Part shown: positions 53,301 to 61,965 of the stretch, in pieces | Layout of the letters: every line of letters starts with the position of its first letter | Numbering within the stretch: position 1 is the first letter of the stretch | Origin: Sarocladium kiliense | Lineage: Eukaryota; Ascomycota; Sordariomycetes; Hypocreales; Sarocladiaceae | Direction: 5' to 3' | DNA length: 64,000 nucleotides | NCBI GenBank assembly: GCA_030734395.1 | Contig: JAUZTG010000041.1 | Span: 124,001 to 188,000, forward strand | Position numbers and translations under genes: made by a program | The notes under the pieces: model-generated | Told to the model about the DNA's origin: nothing | What the model saw: only the letters and a program-made list of their open reading frames with translations | Database searches by the model: none

Positions 53301-53513
53301 GGCGGCCTTGCCCTGCCTCTCAGGAGGTCGGACGAGCACGACGTTGTGAGGACCGACCCTGCCAAAGATGTATCGATTTGGATCGGTTCGAGGCTGGGAA
53401 GGTCCAGAGGGGTATTCCTCGTCAAGCATAAATCTGAAGGCGTTCAGCTCAACTTCCATGGCGAAGACCACGGCGACGGCATATTGATGGTGATGACTCG
53501 GTACGCGCGACAT
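50335..53513 (-). CDS. Purine/uridine phosphorylase-like + NACHT (STAND, fungal NLR-like) protein
   Basis: Exons (minus) 53513-52531 and 52474-50335, about 1040 residues. The ORF pair reads as one gene: the first frame ends in a GTGAGC donor and a 56-nt intron restores the second frame (IPR-LICTSNK). The N-terminal phosphorylase superfamily domain (about 6-315) has LLIGVGGGVPGPRHDIQLGD, CFEMEAAGVSTDF and RGISDYADPHKL. The NACHT NTPase has Walker A GSAGTGKST near residue 400 and Walker B FFIDALDEC near 495, followed by a winged-helix-like segment (FIHESIRDFIFQ) and a helical C-terminus without ankyrin, WD or TPR repeats. Such fusions belong to the fungal NLR repertoire linked to non-self recognition and incompatibility. 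The role here is inferred from architecture. Confidence 0.88.
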
Positions 53514-55210
53514 GGTATGTTACGCGATAGGTGAGATATACACGCGTCTGCTCAAGAGCCCAGATCAGAACCGACAACTCGGTTTGCCCGAGGGCTTTAG
53601 ACTTGAGAGAAGGCAAGATCTTGACTCCTGTCTGCCGACGTTGAGTGCTGGGTGCGGGGTGAGAGGAAGCAGGCTGATCAGACTCTGCGGCTGAGCCCAA
53701 TCAAGATGTGCGCTGTGCCTTGCTCGCATGATGCATAGCGAAGCATCTCAGCCAGCGCGGCTCTTAAACCGTTGACAAGGAACCCCTGGCCGCCGAGGCT
53801 GCGTGGACAAGACAGCGTTTTGCTCCAGAAAGGGAAATAACATCCTGCCTGCTTGTTTGAAGCAGCAGCAAGGGATTGTCACGATAACTTTCCCACCTGA
53901 CCAAGGTCAATTCGAAAGCATCTTCCCTTCATTACTTCTCAAAATCATCAGACTCTAAAAGCTGGGCTAGAGACCAAAGCTTTTTAAAGACACAAGCGAA
54001 GGCTTCCACTTGCCTTTAGCATATATTCATCGCAGCAATACTCTGTCAGAGGTGATTGAGCGCTGTACTGAAGTTTCTATACGCAATCTAGGGTCAAGTC
54101 CGGCAATGTTTGATCGTAGGCGCGACATCCTTCCAAGAGTCTGCGATCTATCACTTAAAATATGATCAAATATAGCGGCGGAGTACTTCAAAGTCGATCT
54201 AGGACATGAGAAGGCATCTTGCTATCAAGTATCGTCACCCTGCGTACAAGCAACTCGCGATTCCTTACAATGAACTACCTCCATAGCCCGATCAAACTGT
54301 ACTTTGAGCATTTGAGTTGTACTCAAACTGCCAACTCCGCATGCGCCGGGGTAACGAGTGTCCCAGACGTCAAATCCCAGCTTCGGATATGCCTCGGTCT
54401 TATTCAAATACGAGCAGGGGATCTGAAGACCTGATTCTCTCTAAAGCTAGGAGGCTTAAACGCTTACCCTGGCCGGCAGCAGGGCTTTGCGCTGTATATC
54501 TACAGCTACACACAGGTCATTAGTCAAAGGCATCGCCGTCTACAAGTTATAGTGCGAACACACTAACCCTAGGCTTAGCACCGTCAAATGCAGATCATGG
54601 CCAACGAGTCATGTTGAACCGAATCATCTGGTGCCGTCTGCCTGGTTCACTCAACGCCTCCAATAGCTTGTAGTATGGCACCAAATTTGACTGAAGGGAT
54701 GTCCGAGGAGTCTGGCTGCTTCTCCGCTTGTGGACTCGTTGCCGAATCCTGGGGACCCCGCATCCAATGCATCTTGTACCCGTTTATCGGCCTGATGGTG
54801 GATGCTAACGATGTCTTCAGGATAAGCATTGAGCCGCTCGCACCTACTCTCCACTCTCCAACTGCTACGTCAGTGGCAGGGGCAAGGATAGTCGAGTAGA
54901 CGGGACTAAAAACTTAGACTGATGTCCTAACATAGGAGGGATCGGTTAAGGATTCCCTTGGTCAATGATTGCTTGATTGTAGTCCTTCTGGTCCCCTCAC
55001 TATTCGCCGAGAGAGCGAGCTAGGCCCTGGCCCCGTTGCAAGGGTCACGGAGGATGCCAATACGTTCACACAGTTATATATGTGCATGTCCGTCTTCTGA
55101 ACGATGGTAGAAGTTTAGGCTACCCAAGCGCCACCCAAGGCGGAATCAAGCTTCATACCGACACAAATCTTGCCTTAACGGAGGACCATTGGCACCCGTT
55201 CGTGTCAAAG
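53514..55210. other. Intergenic, nothing recognised
   Basis: 1.7 kb between the divergent NLR-like gene and the tannase gene. Many short overlapping frames, none with family resemblance; no terminal repeats or RNA genes found. Confidence 0.5.
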
Positions 55211-56860
55211 ATGCATTGGAAGCTCTTGGCTGCGACAGCGCTATTGCCGCTGACGGCTTTGGCGACTCCATGTTCCCTGGATGCTGTCAATGCAGCATTC
55301 TCAAAAGATGATCGTGCCGAAGCCGTCTTCGCCATCCCGTTGGGCGCCAACAGCTCCTTTGGACAGGCAGGCAACGTAGCATACCCTCAGAAAACGACAA
55401 ACCTCCCGGCATCCTGCGCTGTGCTGGTCAATGTAACGACGTCAGTCGGCTCGTCCTACACGTTCGGCATGTTCCTTCCGGAGAGCTGGAACGAACGAAC
55501 ATTGACTGTCGGCAATGGTGGATTCCTCGGTGGCGTGAATTGGCTCGCTATGGGCACTGGGCTCAAGTATGGATTTGCCGCCATGTCCACTGACACAGGC
55601 CACAACTCGACTGGTATCGACATGGCGTGGGCTGTGAACAAGCCAGAGTCGAAGAAGGATTGGGCTTATCGAGCTCTGCACGGCTCAGTGGTTCTCTCAA
55701 AGAAGCTCGTGGCTTCTTACTATGGGCAGAAGATTCGCTATAATTACTACTCTGGATGTTCTACAGGCGGCCGGCAAGGTATTAAGTCTGCCCAGGACTT
55801 CCCCGAGGACTTTGACGGCGTGCTTGCCGGTGCTCCCGCATGGTGGTCGACCCATCAGCAGCTATGGCAGCTCAAGGTCGGGGCTGTGAATCTCCCCGAG
55901 GACGGTCCCGGCTTTATCCCTCCTAGCCAGTTCCCTTGGATCAGCGACGCTGTCATGGCTCAGTGCGATAAATCCGATGGGGTCGAGGATGGTATCATAC
56001 AGAACCCAGCTATGTGTCACCTGCGCATCGGCGAGCTGGTCTGTAACGACATGGTTGCGAATAAGTCGGAATGCCTCACGGTACCGCAGGCCAAGACGCT
56101 TCGCCAGCTGTATCTGCCTATGACCCAGATAGACGCCTCCTCGAACGACATCACCAACCTCTACCCAAACTTTGGCATCGGCTCTGAATTGCAAATGCCC
56201 TCCTCATTCGGCGCAAACAACACTCCGAGCCGCTACGGTACGGACTACGCCAAGTACTACCTTTTCGACGACCCAAGTTGGGACTGGACCACCGAGTTCA
56301 ACTATTCCACCTGGGTGGAGGCTGATAGACTCAATCCTGGAGACGTCAACGCGCTAAACTTCAATATGTCCGAATTCTACTCCCGCGGCGGAAAAGTCCT
56401 GACATACCATGGATACGCCGACGGTTTGATCCCTACTGGTGTTAGTCCTCTGCTGTACGACAATGTGCAGCTTGCCATGGCCGCTGACGGGGCGAACATG
56501 GACGACTTCTACCGCTTATTCATGGTCCCGGGCATGCAGCACTGCCAGGGAAGCGTTTACGATGCGCCCTGGTATTTTGGTGGAAGCGGGCACACGGAGG
56601 CTTTGACAGGGCTTGACGAGCTCGGCAAGCTTCCCCACGGCCACAGCGCCCGTGACGGCCATTATAATGCGCTTTTTGCTTTGATGGATTGGGTTGAGAG
56701 GAAGAAGCCAGTGGACGTTCTGATTGCTACGAAGTGGAGGAATGACTCGGTTGATAATGAGATTATCAGGCAGCGACCACTGTGCAAGTGGCCGGAGCAG
56801 GCTGTATACAAGGGTCGAGGAGACGTGAATCAGGCATGTAACTGGAAATGCTTAGGTTGA
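55211..56860 (+). CDS. Secreted tannase / feruloyl esterase family hydrolase
   Basis: Intronless. I chose ATG 55211 (549 residues) because it opens directly with a signal peptide (MHWKLLAATALLPLTALATP) and the upstream 43 in-frame codons look non-coding. The family CS-D-HC signature is complete: Cys183-Ser184 in SGCSTGGRQG, Asp404 in HGYADGLIP, His444-Cys445 in PGMQHCQG. Around the active site are NGGFLGGVNW and FPEDFDGVLAGAPAWW. Fungal members cleave gallate or ferulate/coumarate esters of plant material outside the cell. Several N-glycosylation sequons (NSS, NVT, NST) fit secretion. Tannase and feruloyl esterase activities cannot be separated from sequence alone. Confidence 0.93.
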   Translation: MHWKLLAATALLPLTALATPCSLDAVNAAFSKDDRAEAVFAIPLGANSSFGQAGNVAYPQKTTNLPASCAVLVNVTTSVGSSYTFGMFLPESWNERTLTVGNGGFLGGVNWLAMGTGLKYGFAAMSTDTGHNSTGIDMAWAVNKPESKKDWAYRALHGSVVLSKKLVASYYGQKIRYNYYSGCSTGGRQGIKSAQDFPEDFDGVLAGAPAWWSTHQQLWQLKVGAVNLPEDGPGFIPPSQFPWISDAVMAQCDKSDGVEDGIIQNPAMCHLRIGELVCNDMVANKSECLTVPQAKTLRQLYLPMTQIDASSNDITNLYPNFGIGSELQMPSSFGANNTPSRYGTDYAKYYLFDDPSWDWTTEFNYSTWVEADRLNPGDVNALNFNMSEFYSRGGKVLTYHGYADGLIPTGVSPLLYDNVQLAMAADGANMDDFYRLFMVPGMQHCQGSVYDAPWYFGGSGHTEALTGLDELGKLPHGHSARDGHYNALFALMDWVERKKPVDVLIATKWRNDSVDNEIIRQRPLCKWPEQAVYKGRGDVNQACNWKCLG

Positions 56861-57305
56861 AAGTAAGATGCGATATCATCGCCGTAAGAAGAGAAATAAA
56901 AGAGGATAATATCGTGATACCGGCTGATGAACCGTGCTGGGGGGGTTTAATTCACGACTCAACGTCAAAAGACATCACTGGCTCGGTACTCAATAGTCGC
57001 AGCAGCCATTGTGCGCGTGGTTCATGCATCACATTCGCTCAGAGATATTTCTACGAACATAACATGGAAGGCAATGCACAAAGACGAACCTCAAGCCGAA
57101 GCGCTCACAGCTAAGGTGAGACAACCCAGCCCATGGGTGCCCGGGGTTTTTTTCCACTTACAAAGATAAAACTACTAACACTTGAACAAGAATCGCTCCC
57201 AACAAAATGGTATCAGATGTGACGCTTGAAACTACCAACATAACAATCATCCAGACCGAAAGATTCCTTACCCAAGAACACCGTCATAATACGTTGGCGT
57301 GGCTC
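56861..57305. other. 3' regions of convergent genes
   Basis: 445 bp between the tannase gene and the Upc2-like regulator, which face each other. Nothing recognised. Confidence 0.5.
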
Positions 57306-59216
57306 TTACATCCCTCCCGGAGCCGGACTCTCAAACATCTCATCCGCAAAGTCAATCTCCCCCGTTGCAGCCGTGAAGCCACCATATCCCATGCGATACT
57401 TTGCATCCACCTCTCCCTGGCTCTTATTGCCATCAAAATACGGCATTAAGTCCGGCCCATCGGGCGTCTCCCTAGCCACCATCCGGTCCTGCTCCGGCTG
57501 GAAAATCATTCTCCTCCCCGCGTTATCAACCCACGAAAGTTCACGGACTTGACTCTCCCACGGCGGAGCCGAAATGACCGGTGGTTCCCATGTTGGGTCT
57601 TCGAGGATGATACGCGTGACGGCTGTGGGGTCATCGACGTGGATTGCCATCATTGGGGCACGGAGGAGGTGATGCCAGTCTGAGCCGAGGTGTTTGCAGA
57701 TATCTCGTAATGACCGCTGTCCGATACCTATGGTCCACCAGACGACGGGGATGAGCTTGAAGAACATGGCGTAGTAGGCCAGGATGACGAGTGTACGTGG
57801 ACGGCGTAACCGAGCGAGTTCGACAAAGCGGGAGGGGACGAATGTGAATGCTGTGATGATGCGGAGGCCCATGATGGGGTTCATCCCCCCAGCGCGGAGG
57901 TTACTGAACAGAGAGCCTAGGTGCGTGAGGCATTTGTAGTATGCGTCTCGATCGGCGAAGTCGGGGTCGTGTTCAGGGATGGAAGAGATCATAAAAAGAA
58001 GGTGATTTGGGACTGCGGTGGCTGCGTCATCGAGATTGAGTGGTGGGCGGTAGAAGAGCGCTTGTAAGCCGGACGCGACGAGGCCAGGGACGGATATGAG
58101 GTCGATGATAAGGCCGATGCCTTTCCAAACGACCATCCAGTCTATCAAATAGAGGTCTGGGGCGTCGGGTTCGCGGAAGGTCTGGCTGCTGAGGGCGCAG
58201 AGAACGAGGGAGTTGCTCAGCAGCGCAGGGAATGTTTCGGGATCGGCGTTTTCAATGGCCTTGCGGTATCCAAGGTAGGACCTTTGACGGTAGTAGACTG
58301 CACGCCGAGGATCGATTGTGCGACCTGATGGATCTAGCTGGGTGAGATGTAGAGCTGCGAGGGCGTAGAGGGAGTCCATGAGAAAAGGCTGGCGGAAGGC
58401 ATGTTGGACGAGTTGACCGCGCATGATCTCGACGCTTGGGGTGACGAGGGTTTTATCTGGCGAAAGAGAGAAGGAGGTGCTTGTTTCGGAGGTGTACCAC
58501 CACATGAGCTTGAGCTCTGTGTCGTCAATAGCGGGGAGTGGTTTGAAGATGGGTTCGGAGACGACGACGAGGGGAGTGGTTGCGTCGTAGGTTGGGTCGC
58601 CGAGATCTTGACCTGCGGAGGGGTCGTCAGGGAGGGTGAGGTTGAGGTCATCGTCAGGATCGAAGGAGGCGAGGACAGGGTCGGTGAAGATGTTGGAGGT
58701 GAGGGTTGTCTGGTGAGGAGACGGGTGGTACGGCAGGTTGGTTGTACTTGAGGGTGTTGTTGCGCTGGATGAGGTGTTTGCTAGGGACGAGGTGTGGCGG
58801 ACAGCGGCTTTATGGTTGGCGCGAGCTGTTGAGGATGATGAGGCTGATGCGATCGTGGGAGGGGGCAGATCAGGGTAGATGCAGTCTGCTTTGCGCAACC
58901 TGCAAGATCGACATGTCGGCCGGACCTCGTCGCATTTGACTTTACGCGCCTTGCAGTTCTTACACCCAGCGCGCGACTTCTTATGGGGGCGTTTCGAATG
59001 GAACGGCTTCTCTTGTGTTTGCGGTGCTGATGGCTGGGGTGTAGCTGTGTCCTGGTTGGGAGCTGGCGAGATGAGGGTATCGTGATGCTGTGGTCCAGAG
59101 TCTGGAGGGGATTCGGAGGCGGAGAGGGACGCTGTGGCAGAGCGGGAGAAGGCGGAGGAGGATGAGGCGGAGGACTGGGTGTAGGTCGGAGCTATGAACT
59201 CTGGTGACTCGGACAT
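57306..59216 (-). CDS. Zn2Cys6 transcription factor, Upc2/sterol-regulator-like type
   Basis: An intronless 636-residue frame from ATG 59216. After a Ser/Pro-rich start comes RPHKKSRAGCKNCKARKVKC and then the second half of the Zn2Cys6 cluster (CRSCRLRKADC), spacing C-x2-C-x6-C-x6-C-x2-C-x6-C near residues 83-111. The xPHKKSRxGC lead-in is typical of the Upc2-like group. A low-complexity Ser/Thr-rich linker follows. The C-terminal half (from about 265) is the helical regulatory region, with LMWWYTSETSTSFSL, QHAFRQPFLMDSLYALAALH and YYRQRSYLGYRKAIENADPE. In Upc2 this region binds sterol; many relatives have other jobs, so the target is open. Confidence 0.9.
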   Translation of the reverse strand: MSESPEFIAPTYTQSSASSSSAFSRSATASLSASESPPDSGPQHHDTLISPAPNQDTATPQPSAPQTQEKPFHSKRPHKKSRAGCKNCKARKVKCDEVRPTCRSCRLRKADCIYPDLPPPTIASASSSSTARANHKAAVRHTSSLANTSSSATTPSSTTNLPYHPSPHQTTLTSNIFTDPVLASFDPDDDLNLTLPDDPSAGQDLGDPTYDATTPLVVVSEPIFKPLPAIDDTELKLMWWYTSETSTSFSLSPDKTLVTPSVEIMRGQLVQHAFRQPFLMDSLYALAALHLTQLDPSGRTIDPRRAVYYRQRSYLGYRKAIENADPETFPALLSNSLVLCALSSQTFREPDAPDLYLIDWMVVWKGIGLIIDLISVPGLVASGLQALFYRPPLNLDDAATAVPNHLLFMISSIPEHDPDFADRDAYYKCLTHLGSLFSNLRAGGMNPIMGLRIITAFTFVPSRFVELARLRRPRTLVILAYYAMFFKLIPVVWWTIGIGQRSLRDICKHLGSDWHHLLRAPMMAIHVDDPTAVTRIILEDPTWEPPVISAPPWESQVRELSWVDNAGRRMIFQPEQDRMVARETPDGPDLMPYFDGNKSQGEVDAKYRMGYGGFTAATGEIDFADEMFESPAPGGM

Positions 59217-60119
59217 TGTGGCATTGCGGGTGAGTGGAAATTGAGAGTGGAAGAGGAAGAGCAGAGGTTGCTGACAGGTCTTTGTGAAGAGAGAGGGGAG
59301 GGAACAAGTGCTATTAACGGATGGTGCAGATTGGCAGCATCATCGACTCTCACCCATGTGAAGGTTGCGGTGGGGAGGGGCGTTAGTGGCTTGGGTGACA
59401 GCGACAGGGGAGTGAGTGTCTACGCAAGCGAGCCACGTAGGGCTGTGGTGGGGGGGTGTCATGCAAACCAGTAGCTTAATTTATGGGTGTTGCTGGGCGT
59501 CAGAGGGGGTTTACGTGGGAAGAGAAGCTGGGATTGTCGCCAAGTGATGCCTACAGCTATGATCTGATCTGGTACCCGAGTGGGTTCGTTGGTGATCATG
59601 ACAGAATGACTGCCAGTGGTGTTGAAGGATGAGAGCCCTACAGGCACTGTCACCCACAGCGATAGTGCACTGAATAGCGTGTAAGCTGCTGCACCCGAGT
59701 CGACCAGCTGTGTAAACCAGTCAGCCACGGATACGACATGCTCTAATCATCATTTGCAGTTGAGTCTTAGAGTGATACTCAAAGCATTGTATTGATGGCT
59801 GTTATGCATGGGGGAGGAGGCAGATGTCTCGGGGTCTAGGCATTGACAGCTCAACCACTCGTGGTGTATAGTGTTTCGTTCTCTGTTTTGTTATACTGTT
59901 GTATCTTGTAAAGGCTGTCCATTTCTACTATTGATAGTCCTCGAGCTGTTAGTCCGTACAACCAGTAGCGTGCCGTTTTTCACTTGGCCTGTAGGCCTAC
60001 TTGCTGCCAAGTTGCTCAACGTCTTCTGCAAAGACATCGGTAATAAACATCATCCTTAAAGCAGTGTCAGTTTCCAGTCATAGACTGCAAGGAACACTCT
60101 CACTATCGAAAGGGGAGAC
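59217..60119. other. Intergenic, nothing recognised
   Basis: Upstream of the Upc2-like gene and downstream of the DUF1445 gene, both on the minus strand. No RNA gene or repeat found. Confidence 0.5.
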
Positions 60120-60920
60120 TCACCCCGGCCGATGGGTCATGGAGATCCCCGGCAGTTTTGCTCGTTGAAGAGCCAGCTCGCCTGTGACACCACATCCCCA
60201 GAAGACTGGCACCTCACCAGCTTCCGGTATACTCCAATCGCCAAGGTCGACACGCTCATCTCTAATTTTCTGCTCCACACCCAACATCTGTGCAGCCTCC
60301 CAGCCCCAGGCTATAGGCTCCCCGTGTTGCCGCGTGAGAGGTCGTGTAGCAGCACGTACTGCCTCAATTTGGTCAGGCTTGTACCATCTCATAGTGACCA
60401 CAACAGTGCACCCAACAAAAGGGCCGGCTGGATTGAGAGGTACAGTAGTGACATAGACTGGTGCTGCGGTTCCTTGGATCATGTTCCGTGGTGCTAAACC
60501 AGCCCTTGCAAGAGCCGTCTCCAGCGTAAAGCTGCAGCCCATGAGAAAACCCACATGATCTTTTGACCATTCTTCCTTGACATCTTGTGCGCCCTCTTTG
60601 ATGAGAATTCCATCACGGTATATGTTATACAACGGCACGTCGGTGCTAACAAGACTGTCAGCAGCGAGCGATGTCTCATGGCTACCAACCGGTAAGCGCT
60701 CTAGCAGAGGCAGTGGTACCGGGTTGCGAGCACATAAATCTGCGAACGATTGCGCATGCTCTGCTGGAACTACGACGAGGTTCGCGTAAACTGTTGGTGA
60801 GAGACCTGTGTTGGACGTTTTGACCGAGTTCCTGCGTGCGCGTTCGCGACAGCTTCGAGCGAGAATGACCCCTTGCTCCCTGTCAAGACGAGAGGTCGTG
60901 GCACGCTGAGCGATGGGCAT
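60120..60920 (-). CDS. DUF1445 / D-glutamate cyclase-like hydro-lyase
   Basis: An intronless 266-residue frame, ATG 60920. Recognised by the family stretches TGLSPTVYANLVVVPAEHAQ, FADLCARNPVPLPLLER, VGFLMGCSFTLETALARAGL, RNMIQGTAAPVYVTTVPLNP and the C-terminal GDWSIPEAGEVPVFWGCGVT. The family (PF07286) includes bacterial putative hydro-lyases and the N-terminal part of mammalian mitochondrial DGLUCY, which turns D-glutamate into 5-oxo-D-proline. The length matches stand-alone members. No clear targeting signal is seen and the substrate in this fungus is not known. Confidence 0.9.
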   Translation of the reverse strand: MPIAQRATTSRLDREQGVILARSCRERARRNSVKTSNTGLSPTVYANLVVVPAEHAQSFADLCARNPVPLPLLERLPVGSHETSLAADSLVSTDVPLYNIYRDGILIKEGAQDVKEEWSKDHVGFLMGCSFTLETALARAGLAPRNMIQGTAAPVYVTTVPLNPAGPFVGCTVVVTMRWYKPDQIEAVRAATRPLTRQHGEPIAWGWEAAQMLGVEQKIRDERVDLGDWSIPEAGEVPVFWGCGVTGELALQRAKLPGISMTHRPG

Positions 60921-61965
60921 TTCAAATGTAGGTGGGATGGACCCCGATAGCGAAGAGAAGGGAGCAGACGTTGCTGGTCAGATGTAACACCGCTCTGGTG
61001 CCCAGTCCACGTTCAAGAAAGGAGTTTTATCTGCGAACCTGAACATAGCCGAGTCTACACTACATTGGGGTGAGATTTGACAATTAAGTATGCATCTCTG
61101 GACAAGAATCGATGTGATTTGTCAATTAGTCACCCCCATTTCCTTACAAATACAGATCCTCTGCCAAGTGGTCTCTTTCGACGCGATGGTATCATGCCAA
61201 CCTAGACTAGGCAAACTGCATTGCGGATCCACCTTCTGCACTGCCCATTGTGCATGTTGCTCGAGATCGGACTCTTTGCTACATGACCATATCTGGAAAC
61301 GTGCTCTCAGCGGTTGTTTTGCATGTTTTCCATGCCGACGATCTGGCGTGGGAGACAGCAAGTCTGAGGGCCTCGCAGCTTGACGTGAGCCTAGACGGTC
61401 AGATGTGATTGTGTGCTTCAAATTATTGGACTTTCTGTATCATAACCACGAGTGCGTTGGGCCATAGAAATAATGCCTCTAAGATTCGGAAAGTGTCAAA
61501 AACTCCATACGTCATGTTGGAGCTTTGCTTTACCTTGAGTCTTGTGTTGAGAGGACCTGAGAAAGCCTCGCTATGACACACAAATAACATATAGGCAACC
61601 TCAGAACGTTCAAGCTACACCCTCCCTCCAAATAGCTAAAAGTATTTGTTAGAAGAGTAAAAAACAAGAACTTTAGTTGACTTGAGGAATACTCAAAATA
61701 TTATTTCTGATATCCCTGTCCTCAAGTAGGAGCACCCAAGGGCTTCCAGGCTGATTCAAATATCCTACCCTAGACCATAGCATCCACCGTAACAAACGGC
61801 GGGTCCAGTTTAGGAAATTTGGGAGCTCAGCCAAAAGTTGAGCTTCACCTTTCAAGGGTCCAATGTCGACACTGATCCTATCCATCACTCCTACTCCTCT
61901 TCTTTCCCCGCGTCGCACGCCAGGTCGCGCATTGGCGCATTCAACGCCAATATCCGCGCTTCCAG
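60921..61965. other. Divergent upstream region
   Basis: 1.05 kb between the ATGs of the DUF1445 gene (minus) and the AAA-type gene (plus). A 168-codon minus frame at 61673-62179 lies mostly over the AAA gene and is a shadow. Nothing else recognised. Confidence 0.5.

Noticed and set aside
55082..55210. Upstream in-frame ATG for the tannase gene
   Set aside because: Would put 43 non-conserved residues before a perfect signal peptide; ATG 55211 is preferred.
59871..60059. 62-codon hydrophobic plus frame
   Set aside because: AT-richer intergenic DNA readily gives hydrophobic frames; no conserved motif or splice context.
55211..60920. Possible secondary-metabolite or catabolic cluster (tannase, Zn2Cys6 factor, DUF1445 enzyme)
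   Set aside because: Orientations and spacing give no sign of co-regulation and no core biosynthetic enzyme is present.
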